Shown here: one piece after another, positions 9,207 through 16,768 of the stretch
Numbering within the stretch: the stretch's first letter is position 1
How the letters are laid out: every line of letters starts with the position of its first letter
Origin: Nostoc sp. FACHB-152
GTDB lineage: Bacteria > Cyanobacteriota > Cyanobacteriia > Cyanobacteriales > Nostocaceae
Assembly: GCF_014697475.1 (NCBI RefSeq)
Contig: NZ_JACJRV010000027.1
Coordinates: 1-64,000 of the forward strand
Length of the DNA: 64,000 nucleotides
Direction: 5' to 3'
The notes under the pieces: model-generated
Seen by the model: only the letters and a program-made list of their open reading frames with translations
Database searches by the model: none
What the model was told of the DNA's origin: nothing
Made by a program: the position numbers and the translations under genes

Positions 9207-9989
9207 ATGGTTACTAGTACTTACACTGTTGGTTCTTTAGGTGAAACACCCGTAGAGCGTAGTAATTACCTCGGCAATTACTTTACTCAAGACGTTTACA
9301 ACTTCAGTACCAGTGGTACAAACAGCATTAACCTGAGCCTACATAATATTACTGTTGGTGATGATGCTGATCTCAAACTGTATCAGGATGTTAACAGCGA
9401 TGGTAGCTTAGACTCAAGCGACACACTGATTTTAAGTTCTAGTAGAGGGAGTAATTTAGATGACGCAATCAACTATGTAGGTAGTGCTGGTAGTTACTTG
9501 GCTGTAGTTGATAAATACCTTGTAAGTGATAATGACGGTTTAAACTACGAACTTGACCTATCAGCTACCCCACAGTTTCCTTACTATACGTCAGCACCTA
9601 ACCTGTTGCCAAAAGAAATAGAGTTAGGCACTATTAGCACAAGCAATCAAACTGGCTCGCTAGGTGATAACAACACGGTTGATACCTATTTTTTCTCAGT
9701 AAGTAGCATTGATAGTCTAGAACTCAATGCATCCCTCACGGGATTAACTGGTGACGCTGATATTAGATTAATTCAGGATAACAACGGCAATCAAATAGTT
9801 GATTCTGACGAAATCCTTGCATATTCTAGGCTTGGTAGTAGTTCTAGCGAGTCTTTGAATTATGGCGTGAATTCAGGCGATTATTTTGTCCAAGTTTATC
9901 AATACTCTGGCAGTACCGACTACAACCTATCGATAACTACTTCATCAACTTTGCTACTTAATCAACTCTCACAGAACCTTATTGCATGA
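9207..9989 (+). CDS. PPC-domain protein with two calcium-loop-like motifs
   Basis: 260-residue protein built of two similar beta-rich halves of the bacterial pre-peptidase C-terminal (PPC) type: residues about 1-120 and 140-250. Each half has the pattern DVYNFS or DTYFFS, then a loop resembling an EF-hand or dockerin loop (DVNSDGSLDSSD; DNNGNQIVDSDE), then GSYLAVV or GDYFVQV. PPC domains usually hang on secreted peptidases or stand alone at cyanobacterial cell surfaces; no protease domain is present here. No classical signal peptide is visible. AAAGGAG lies before the ATG at 9207, which beats the upstream 9183 start. A strong hairpin terminator follows. Ca2+ binding is inferred from the spacing of Asp and Asn residues. 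Confidence 0.75.
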   Translation: MVTSTYTVGSLGETPVERSNYLGNYFTQDVYNFSTSGTNSINLSLHNITVGDDADLKLYQDVNSDGSLDSSDTLILSSSRGSNLDDAINYVGSAGSYLAVVDKYLVSDNDGLNYELDLSATPQFPYYTSAPNLLPKEIELGTISTSNQTGSLGDNNTVDTYFFSVSSIDSLELNASLTGLTGDADIRLIQDNNGNQIVDSDEILAYSRLGSSSSESLNYGVNSGDYFVQVYQYSGSTDYNLSITTSSTLLLNQLSQNLIA

Positions 9990-10025
9990 AAAAAGAGTTG
10001 TGAAAACTGAGTGAATAGACTAACT

Positions 10026-10066
10026 AAAAAGAGCGATTACTCATGGAAGTGGCGATCGCTCTTTTT
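10026..10066. terminator. bidirectional hairpin terminator
   Basis: AAAAAGAGCGAT (10026-10037) pairs with ATCGCTCTTTTT (10055-10066). The stem ends in a T run on the plus strand, 37 bp after the PPC gene, and in a matching T run on the minus strand. Confidence 0.75.
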
Positions 10067-10101
10067 AGGCTGATCCTACTTTCCTTCCTAGAAAATACTC
10101 T

Positions 10102-10375
10102 GATATCATGTCCGGCTGATCAGTTGTGATTAAATGTGTCTGTGCAGAAACAGCAAACCTTCTCCCCTCCTCCCCTGCCGTCTTAATGATAACGTGAGTT
10201 CGACCGATGATAAAGAACCCCTCTCCAAACCTCTCCCCGAAGCAGGGAGAGGCTTAGAAAGCTTAATTTTTTGTTCCTAACCAAGATATTAAAGCCCCTC
10301 TCCGAGACGGAGAGGGGTTGGGGAGAGGTTCATCGAACTCACGTTAATGATAAGTCTTTAACCGGACACGATATG
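10102..10375. repeat. dispersed repeat, copy 1, interrupted by a small insertion
   Basis: The outer ends form an imperfect inverted repeat: ATATCATGTCCGG at 10103-10115 and CCGGACACGATAT at 10362-10374. The body includes TGTGCAGAAAC, CTCCCCTGC and TGATAAGTCTTT. Removing the 10193-10343 insert and one target copy gives a unit of roughly 115 bp that matches, in inverse orientation, the copy at 53251-53348. No gene lies here (9990-10544). Confidence 0.7.
10193..10343. mobile_element. 151-bp MITE-like element with 10-bp target duplication
   Basis: The element begins CGTGAGTTCGA and ends TCGAACTCACG, a perfect 11-bp inverted repeat. It is flanked by direct copies of TTAATGATAA at 10183-10192 and 10344-10353. 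The uninterrupted repeat at 53.3 kb has a single TTCATGATAA at the same point. The inside holds a CTCTCC/GGAGAG hairpin also seen at 29680. It has no coding capacity, so it would need a transposase supplied in trans. Confidence 0.75.
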
Positions 10376-10544
10376 ACTGGAGGATTGCAAATATGACCAA
10401 ATTGGAAGAAGGTGACTAGAAATTTACTGAGTTTTTTCAAAAAGCAAATATGAGTTCTATATTAATAATTAATATTTAATAAATAAATGATGACAGGGTA
10501 TCTAAAAAAAATCCTGAATGCCCTTCTCTAAGGAAGTGGTGAAG

Positions 10545-11729
10545 ATGATATTTTCTTACGCTAGACCAACTCAACTGTGGTTAGAAATCTCCTCAAGACT
10601 CTCAGCAGAAGCTTGGGAACAAAGCCAGCATTTTTCTGACACCAGTAGTGTCTGGCGAGGATATTTGAATCAGATTTGCTACCAAGTTTTTTTCCCTTGG
10701 ATACAGGAAGAATATGCACCCAACGCAGCAATTTGGCTCACCACTTCTGCTCTACCTAGTGTATGGGAATTTGTGAATGGCACTGTTATTGTTATGGGGA
10801 CAAAAAGATTAATATTATTACCTACAGAAATAATTGACGAAGACGAATTACGAGTACCACAAGAATGGGTTGATATTCCTAGCTGGGTTGGAGATTATTA
10901 TTTAGCGGTGCAGGTAAATCTGCATGAGAAATCGCTGATAATTTGGGGTTATACTACCCATCAGCAATTGAAGCATGAAGGCAGATATGATCCCAGAGAC
11001 CGTAGTTATAGCTTGGACGGGGATGACATATTTCGAGATATGAGGGTTCTCTGGGTAGCACAGCAACTTTGCTCAGATGAGGTGACGCGAGAAGTGGTAG
11101 CCTCTTTACCTAGTTTACCAATGGCACAAGCTGAAAATTTAATACAACGTTTGGCTAGTCCTAACGTTGTGTTTCCTAGATTGGCAGTACCATTTAGTTT
11201 ATGGGGAGCGTTGCTGGAAAATGAAAATTGGCGATCGCGTCTTTATCATCAGCGTCTAAGTGCGCTACCATCTATACCAGTACTGGTGAATCTAAGCCGA
11301 TGGGGCCAGAATATCTTTGCAGATGGTTGGCAATCTTTAGCAGATTTATCATCGTCGTCAACAGGTTTAGCATACAGTTTCAGTAGCCTCAGAGGAGATA
11401 ATTCCTTTGAGGATGACCTAGTGCAGGGATGCAGGTGGATTGATTTACCATCAGGTGAGTCTATCGCACTATTGGTAAAATTAACAACACAAGCAGATAA
11501 CAGAATTATGGTGCGAGTACAGCTACATCCGCGTCCGGGAAACCGTTATCTCCCTGCTAATATCAAATTGATTTTGCTTTCCTTCTCCGGAAAAATACTG
11601 CAATATGTAGAGGCGGGAAGTGAAGATAACTACATTCAAGTACCAAGCTTTAAATGCTCATCAGAATTTCAGTTTAGTGTGAAAGTGGCATTACAGGAAT
11701 TTGAGATTACAGAATATTTTGTAGTTTAA
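10545..11729 (+). CDS. DUF1822 family protein
   Basis: 394-residue protein of a cyanobacteria-specific family of unknown function (DUF1822). Visible landmarks are TQLWLEISSRLSAEAWEQS at the N-terminus, a Trp-rich middle (VPQEWVDIPSWVGDYYLAVQV), WGQNIFADGWQSL and a C-terminal beta-rich region with VRVQLHPRPGNRYLP. No membrane segment or catalytic motif is seen. ATG at 10545 is preferred because AAGGAAGTGGTGAAG precedes it, whereas 10518 has no ribosome-binding site. Genes of this family usually sit with a CHASE2/CHAT protein and a sigma-70-like gene, exactly as here. A role in controlling the sigma factor is a guess. Confidence 0.8.
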   Translation: MIFSYARPTQLWLEISSRLSAEAWEQSQHFSDTSSVWRGYLNQICYQVFFPWIQEEYAPNAAIWLTTSALPSVWEFVNGTVIVMGTKRLILLPTEIIDEDELRVPQEWVDIPSWVGDYYLAVQVNLHEKSLIIWGYTTHQQLKHEGRYDPRDRSYSLDGDDIFRDMRVLWVAQQLCSDEVTREVVASLPSLPMAQAENLIQRLASPNVVFPRLAVPFSLWGALLENENWRSRLYHQRLSALPSIPVLVNLSRWGQNIFADGWQSLADLSSSSTGLAYSFSSLRGDNSFEDDLVQGCRWIDLPSGESIALLVKLTTQADNRIMVRVQLHPRPGNRYLPANIKLILLSFSGKILQYVEAGSEDNYIQVPSFKCSSEFQFSVKVALQEFEITEYFVV

Positions 11730-11859
11730 ATAATAGTTAATCAAATAGCTGGATAATACACATCTATTTACATAATAAATAAGTAATTATTCTAATTATT
11801 TCTGTAATTAGTTTATAGCTCATAATATCCTAAATTTATTAATGTGCCAGGGCGTTGAT

Positions 11860-13473
11860 ATGTTCCACGATCACGGTAAAAGGACATTACTTGTTTTTAA
11901 TTTAGGCAAAGGGAATTTGCAGCAAGGCTTTCCTAGCATTATCGCTCAATTGTGGCAAACAGAGAGCCTGGCTCCGATTCAATTTGTAGGAAGTTTACCT
12001 GCTAATTTGGAACTAGTAAAAATTTACAAACGCTGGAAATTATTATATTGCGCTCTTGCTGCTCGTTTTCGTAGGCTTCGCAGTATTATTCATCCAGAAA
12101 TAGAATTTTTATCAGAGGATATTACCCATGTTTCTGATACAGAATTTAGAAAAGTTTGCCAGGAATTAGAAAACAAAATTAATATTTGGCTGAATACAGA
12201 ATCATTTCAAAAAATTGAGAGAAGGCTGCGGACTAAACTTTCACAGCATGATGAAATTCGAGTAATTATTGCAACAGAAGATGAGCAACTGCTCAGATTA
12301 CCCTGGCATTTGTGGCATTTTTTTGAAGATTACCCAAAAGCAGAAATCGCACAGGGTACTCAAGAATATGAAGGTGTAACATCTGTGCGTCGTCAGATTT
12401 CCAAAAAAGTGAGAATTTTAGCAATTTTGGGAAACTCCCAAGGGATAGAAATCCAAAAAGACCGTCTGTTATTAGAAAATCTACCAGATGCAGAAACAGT
12501 ATTTTTAGTAGAACCGCAACGTCGAGAAATTGATGCTTGTCTCTGGGATGAACGGGGATGGGATATTCTGTTTTTTGCGGGACATAGTTCCAGTCAGATG
12601 GATTGTGCAACGGGAGAGTTGGAAATTAACTCTCAGGATGCAATTAGTATTCCCCAGTTAAAAAATAGCTTAAAAGCTGCGATCGCTCGCGGTTTACAAT
12701 TGGCAATTGTCAATTCTTGTGATGGTTTGGGATTAGCGCATGATTTGGCTGATTTGCAGATTCCCCAACTAATTGTGATGCGAGAACCTATTCCAGATAT
12801 TGTTGCACAAGAGTTTTTGAAGTCTTGGTTGCTGCTGTTTGCCTCTGGAAAGTCTTTCTATATGGCTGTGCGAGAAGCGAAAGAAAGGTTACAGGGGTTA
12901 GAAGATGAATATCCCTGTGCAAGCTGGTTACCTGTAGTTTGCCAAAATTCTATAGCTGCACCCCCAACATGGGAAGAATTACGTTTTGGACGGCAACACA
13001 GAGCAGGATTGAGGCACAATCTCATTAGAGTAACATCTCCAAGCCCTATCTTCTTGCAGCACAGTCGAAACCTCTGGACAGTTAGTTTGGCTTTTACCAT
13101 TGCCATGATGATTGTGCGACTAATGGGGGGATTGCAACCTCTAGAAGTGTGGTTTTATAACCATTTGCTGGGATTACCGCCTACTGCAAACATAGATGAA
13201 CGGTTGCGGGTAGTGTTGGTGACACAAAAATATATCCAAAATATGGATCAAAATACTCTGAGCGATCGCACTCTGTGGGAAAGTCTCAAAAAAGTCGATG
13301 TAAATCAATCACAAGCAATAAGTTTAAATATCAATAGAAGTTTAGCAGTAGAAACGGCTGATGCTGATTTGTCCGCTTATTTACAATACAAACCCCGTCT
13401 GACTAAAATCTGCGAAGTCAGTAAAAGACTTCCCACGCAGAAATTATCCCCAGAAACAGGACTTACGCACTAA
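11860..13473 (+). CDS. CHAT-domain protein with truncated CHASE2 sensor
   Basis: The product starts LLVFNLGKGNLQQGFP, typical of cyanobacterial CHAT-CHASE2 proteins. The CHAT caspase-like domain spans about residues 130-370, with His242 in FFAGHSSS and Cys287 in VNSCDGLG as the catalytic dyad. One membrane helix follows (VSLAFTIAMMIVRLMGG), then the first part of a CHASE2 extracytoplasmic sensor (PLEVWFYNHLLGLPP, RLRVVLVT). The CHASE2 domain normally continues about 200 residues further and ends in several membrane helices. Here it stops after KICEVSK, where the frame enters repeat DNA, so the sensor is cut. The start at 11860 is chosen over 11842 for its purine-rich upstream sequence. Loss of the sensor could leave the protease unregulated or membrane-misplaced. 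Confidence 0.82.
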   Translation: MFHDHGKRTLLVFNLGKGNLQQGFPSIIAQLWQTESLAPIQFVGSLPANLELVKIYKRWKLLYCALAARFRRLRSIIHPEIEFLSEDITHVSDTEFRKVCQELENKINIWLNTESFQKIERRLRTKLSQHDEIRVIIATEDEQLLRLPWHLWHFFEDYPKAEIAQGTQEYEGVTSVRRQISKKVRILAILGNSQGIEIQKDRLLLENLPDAETVFLVEPQRREIDACLWDERGWDILFFAGHSSSQMDCATGELEINSQDAISIPQLKNSLKAAIARGLQLAIVNSCDGLGLAHDLADLQIPQLIVMREPIPDIVAQEFLKSWLLLFASGKSFYMAVREAKERLQGLEDEYPCASWLPVVCQNSIAAPPTWEELRFGRQHRAGLRHNLIRVTSPSPIFLQHSRNLWTVSLAFTIAMMIVRLMGGLQPLEVWFYNHLLGLPPTANIDERLRVVLVTQKYIQNMDQNTLSDRTLWESLKKVDVNQSQAISLNINRSLAVETADADLSAYLQYKPRLTKICEVSKRLPTQKLSPETGLTH

Positions 13474-13680
13474 GGTTCAGAACTTACGCACTCAGATCCC
13501 CAACCCCCTTAAAAAGGGCTACGGTGTACACACAAATCCTCTGATCCCCCTAAATCCACGCCAGTCGCCTCAAGTCGGGAAACCCGCCCACGGCGCTGGC
13601 TCCCCTTAAAAAGGGGGACTTTGAGAAAATTCCCCCCTTTTCCCCTTCGCCTTTCCCCTTTAACCGAACTGTATTGACCT
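13456..13680. repeat. composite dispersed repeats that end the CHASE2 frame
   Basis: The gene-free stretch 13474-13822 starts with two direct ACTTACGCACT units (about 13462 and 13483), followed by hairpins of CCCCCTTAAAAAGGG type, a GTCGGGAAACCCGCC segment and the end sequence TTTAACCGAACTGTATTG at about 13660-13676. The last 32 bp are nearly identical to 16536-16567. No remnant of the missing CHASE2 coding sequence is seen. Confidence 0.65.
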
Positions 13681-13822
13681 ATACACCTTGTTTAAACCAT
13701 TGATTTTCCTTATCCGAAGTCCTGATAAACTCAAGCATTAGGATTCTTGAAAAAATAATTATTTTAATATCGACAAAACAAATTGAACATTTTCTGGTGT
13801 TTTGCTTTATTTAGTAAAATTC

Positions 13823-15040
13823 ATGCATCCTCGTCAAACCATCATAGAGTCATTTTCCACTTTCCTGGAATTTGCAGAAGACCGGGTTAAGGGTTGGGTA
13901 TCAATTCCACATTTGCGTCGTAATATGCGAAATTGCTTACAGCAATTACCAGAATCAAAAAGCTCGGAAAATTTTTGGGCAATATACTGGTATCAGCTTT
14001 GGCAACAATCCCATAGTTTGGCGAGACTGCATCTGTCAGCTTACCTACAAGAAAGTTGTTATTGGTCAGCCTACAAGATTGTCAGCAGTTTAGCGAATGC
14101 ACAATATAGGTTATCAGACTGTTTTCAAATTGCGATCGCAGAAATTGACAAAGTTTTGAAAGGATTTAAACCCCAGCAAGGTTTCAGCTTAAAAAGCTAC
14201 GCCAGTGCTACTTTTAAAGGTGTAATTATAGATACACTTCGCCAACATCAAGAAATAGATTTTTGTAGTGATTGGACTTTATTACACAGAATTAGCCAAA
14301 AACGTTTAGAAAAATCGCTGAGTAACGCTGGTGTAAATTCCGAGCAAATTGAACATTATTGTTTAGCCTGGAATTGTTTCAAAAAACTATACACACCAAG
14401 CAATACAGGAGATAGACAGCAACTTCCGCCACCAGATCCCGCGACTTGGAAAGCGATCGCTCAACTCTACAACAGCGAACGCCACAGCCAACTGACTGCA
14501 CCAGGAGAGGAATGCAGCCCAGAAACTCTAGAAAACTGTCTAAAACAGTCTGTAAAGTGGGTGCGTCATTACTTATATCCCCAGGTAACTTCCCTAAACC
14601 AACTAAAACCCGGAAAAGAGTCCCATGAACTGGGAAATTATCTGCTAGACGAACAAGAATCTTTACTGACGAAAATTATTGCTGAGGAAGAAACCCAAAA
14701 AAGAGAAGCCCAAAAACATCAAATCCACACTGTTTTAGTATCAGCACTTGAGCAACTCCAAATACAAGAACAGCAGATACTACAGCTATATTACGGTCAA
14801 GGATTTACCCAGCAGCAAATTGGGCAACAGTTAGCTCTAAAGCAATATACTGTTTCACGTAAACTTGCAAAAGCCTGTGAGTTTTTGTTGATGGCCCTGG
14901 CGGCTTGGGGTCAGCACACATCCCAGATTTCTTTAAATTCAAATGTGCTGAAAGATATGAGTGCTGTGATGGAGGAATGGTTGCACGAGTATTTTGAAAA
15001 TTCTCAGCATTTTATTTATCACTTTCAAAATGAAGGGTGA
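13823..15040 (+). CDS. sigma-70-like RNA polymerase sigma factor, divergent
   Basis: 405-residue protein. Region 2-like sequence lies near residues 100-145 (FSLKSYASATFKGVIIDTLR, matching the helix that melts and binds the -10 element). The C-terminal region 4 is clear: LQIQEQQILQLYYGQGFTQQ and IGQQLALKQYTVSRKLAKA, a helix-turn-helix for -35 recognition. The spacer between them is long and unlike group 1-2 sigma factors. ATG at 13823 follows an in-frame upstream start at 13802 with no ribosome-binding site at either. It is the third gene of the DUF1822/CHAT/sigma set, all on the plus strand. The promoters it serves are unknown. A 15-bp perfect hairpin includes its stop codon. Confidence 0.78.
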   Translation: MHPRQTIIESFSTFLEFAEDRVKGWVSIPHLRRNMRNCLQQLPESKSSENFWAIYWYQLWQQSHSLARLHLSAYLQESCYWSAYKIVSSLANAQYRLSDCFQIAIAEIDKVLKGFKPQQGFSLKSYASATFKGVIIDTLRQHQEIDFCSDWTLLHRISQKRLEKSLSNAGVNSEQIEHYCLAWNCFKKLYTPSNTGDRQQLPPPDPATWKAIAQLYNSERHSQLTAPGEECSPETLENCLKQSVKWVRHYLYPQVTSLNQLKPGKESHELGNYLLDEQESLLTKIIAEEETQKREAQKHQIHTVLVSALEQLQIQEQQILQLYYGQGFTQQQIGQQLALKQYTVSRKLAKACEFLLMALAAWGQHTSQISLNSNVLKDMSAVMEEWLHEYFENSQHFIYHFQNEG

Positions 15041-15061
15041 AGCATTGCTTCACCCTTCATT
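15029..15061. terminator. 15-bp perfect hairpin over the sigma stop codon
   Basis: AATGAAGGGTGAAGC (15029-15043) pairs perfectly with GCTTCACCCTTCATT (15047-15061) over a 3-nt loop. The stem contains the TGA stop of the sigma gene (15038-15040) and separates it from the convergent gene at 15068. Confidence 0.65.
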
Positions 15062-15067
15062 GGCATT

Positions 15068-15874
15068 CTACAATCTGGTGCGAGTTCCTGTGACTTCATT
15101 GGGATCGCGGTAAGCTTTGGGTTCTTCCCGCTTACGCGCTAAACCAGCTAAACCAGCTAAACCGGCTAAACCTAACCAACCCCAATTATTAGAACCGCGA
15201 TCGCCTCTGACATCACTAGTTCCTTGAGAAGATGTATCTGTAGTGGTGCCAGTGCTTGTTGTGCCGCTAGTACCTGTTGAGTCAGTACCAGTGGTACCTG
15301 TACTACCTGTACCTGTGGTGCCACTGGTACCTGTTGAATCAATACCTGTGGTACCTGTTCCTGTTGTGCCAGTACCTGTAGTACCTGTGCCTGTAGTACC
15401 TGAGTTACCTGTGCCTGTACCTAAGCCTGAGCTACCTGTGCCTGTAGTACCTGAGCTACCTGTGTCTGTACCTAAGCCTGAACTACCTGTGTCTGTACCT
15501 AAGCCTGAGCTACCTGTGCCTGTACCTAAGCCTGAGCTACCTGTGCCTGTAGTACCTGAGCTACCTGTGCCTGTTGTGCCATTGGTACCTGTGTCTGTAC
15601 CTAAGCCTGAGCTACCCGTACCTGTTGTACCTGTGGTACCGCTAGTACCTGTTGTACCATTGATACCTGTACCTGTGGTACCGCTAGTACCTGTGCCTGT
15701 CGTGCCTGTGGTACCGCTAGTACCTGTACCTGTTGTGCCTGTAGTACCTGTGCTACCACTACTACCACTACCACTGCTACCAGTCTGGGCAGAAACAGGT
15801 ATAGTTACTACGGTGGCGAAACTGATGGCAAACAAGCTAGCCCAAACGGATTTAGATAATTTAACAGATCTCAT
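15068..15874 (-). CDS. exported Gly/Thr/Ser-repeat protein with WGxxGxxG tail
   Basis: 268-residue protein. A signal peptide is visible ([19 protein letters not shown], with cleavage near VSAQ). Residues about 32-215 are a low-complexity repeat of [11 protein letters not shown]-like units with interspersed GLGTDTG. The C-terminal part has [19 protein letters not shown] followed by a basic stretch, the WGxxGxxG-CTERM pattern. That tail type is thought to be a sorting or membrane-anchoring signal. AAGGAAC lies before the ATG at 15874. The reverse strand of the repeat is also open and gives a Val/Pro-rich frame, which is a by-product of the repeat. Function is unknown; a cell-surface or sheath role is plausible. 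Confidence 0.75.
   Translation of the reverse strand: MRSVKLSKSVWASLFAISFATVVTIPVSAQTGSSGSGSSGSTGTTGTTGTGTSGTTGTTGTGTSGTTGTGINGTTGTSGTTGTTGTGSSGLGTDTGTNGTTGTGSSGTTGTGSSGLGTGTGSSGLGTDTGSSGLGTDTGSSGTTGTGSSGLGTGTGNSGTTGTGTTGTGTTGTGTTGIDSTGTSGTTGTGSTGTTGTDSTGTSGTTSTGTTTDTSSQGTSDVRGDRGSNNWGWLGLAGLAGLAGLARKREEPKAYRDPNEVTGTRTRL
15245..15785. repeat. degenerate tandem repeat inside the exported protein gene
   Basis: Units around ACCTGTGCCTGTAGT with CTAAGCCTGAGCT variants repeat for about 540 bp. They encode the Gly-Thr-Ser tract. Such DNA is prone to length change by slippage or recombination. Confidence 0.8.
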
Positions 15875-16437
15875 GTTTATAGTTCCTTAAATGTTCTATA
15901 CTTTGTGGTTTCTTGATTGCTCAAAATTTTATTTCTCTATTATTTTTCTAACATCATCTACTGTGATAAGCACTCTACAATTAGGCTTATATTAATTGCA
16001 TATCTACTACTCAATTAGAAAAATATTTTCATCATTTCCAGAAATTTTATGTATTAATATAGACTTGATTAAGAAAAAATCTAATCTAATATAAATTATT
16101 TTAGATTTTACTCTTGGAATTGCAATACTTGATTTGCATTTTTGATTAATAAAAATGCAAAAATATGTAAACTTTGCCAAGTTAGATTGTCGCCAAGTAT
16201 CACAAGATGAACCTCTTTCTTGAGGTATAAAAATCTCCGTTATTTAAGTTACAAAGTCTGGAGTTTTAAATCGAGGTTGTTGTATCTAACCCTTGATTGA
16301 TAAGTATTTCCAAGCGTAAACAAAATAAACGCACTCTTAAATATAAATTAATCCCTAAGACAGTTACATAGGACTTAAGCATGAAAACGAAAAATCAAGT
16401 ATTTGGGGAAGGGTGCAAGGGTGTGTGGGTTAAGAGG

Positions 16438-16566
16438 CAATACGGTACGGATAAGCATTTTGAACGAAGAATTGGTTTGGCGAACCCCAAAGGGGTTAAA
16501 GGGTAAGGGTTAAAAGTTTTTTCTTACCTTTCCCACTTCGCCTTTCCCCTTTAACCGAACCGTATT
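16438..16566. mobile_element. 129-bp MITE-like element flanked by direct repeats
   Basis: Ends are CAATACGGT (16438-16446) and ACCGTATT (16559-16566). Direct copies of GGGTTAAGRGG flank it at 16427-16437 and 16567-16577, which looks like a target duplication. Its right 30 bp match the end of the repeat at 13645-13676. Confidence 0.55.
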
Positions 16567-16664
16567 GGGTTAAGGGGTGGATCTATTCACAACCCTTACA
16601 CCCTATACCAGTAAACCCCTACACCCAGCCTCAACAGATTATCGAAACAATCTGGTTTAAAACC

Positions 16665-16720
16665 TCGCCTTAAAAGGCGAAAAGTTTTTGCAACGGGGTA
16701 TAAATCCTCGTTACAAAAAC
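16665..16720. repeat. two adjacent stem-loops
   Basis: TCGCCT/AGGCGA (16665-16680) is followed by GTTTTTGCAACGGGG (16684-16698) pairing with CCTCGTTACAAAAAC (16706-16720) with two mismatches. The arrangement resembles palindrome-associated ends of small mobile elements. It lies 48 bp beyond the stop of the Hsp70-like gene and may also act in transcription termination. Confidence 0.45.
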
Positions 16721-16768
16721 GGACTCCTGCCCCCTGCCTTCGTTAAGCAATAAATGTGTGTTTTAGCA

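Larger units (their letters stand above)
15875..16768. other. long gene-free region with hairpins and a small mobile element
   Basis: About 890 bp, AT-rich in the first half. A perfect hairpin TTTGCATTTTT/AAAAATGCAAA lies at 16133-16161, a MITE-like element at 16438-16566, and a pair of stem-loops at 16665-16720. The only open frames are short and repeat-derived. No tRNA or small protein gene was recognised. Confidence 0.55.

Noticed and set aside
15245-15785. CRISPR-like array
   Set aside because: Units are short, degenerate and contiguous, with no unique spacers, and they lie in a coding frame.
15243-15890. Plus-strand open frame of Val/Pro repeats opposite the exported repeat protein
   Set aside because: It is the reverse reading of the tandem repeat. 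The minus-strand frame has a signal peptide, a ribosome-binding site and a conserved C-terminal tail, and the plus frame has none.
16381-16506. Short ORF starting ATGAAAACG
   Set aside because: It is 41 codons long and mostly encoded by the MITE and repeat DNA.
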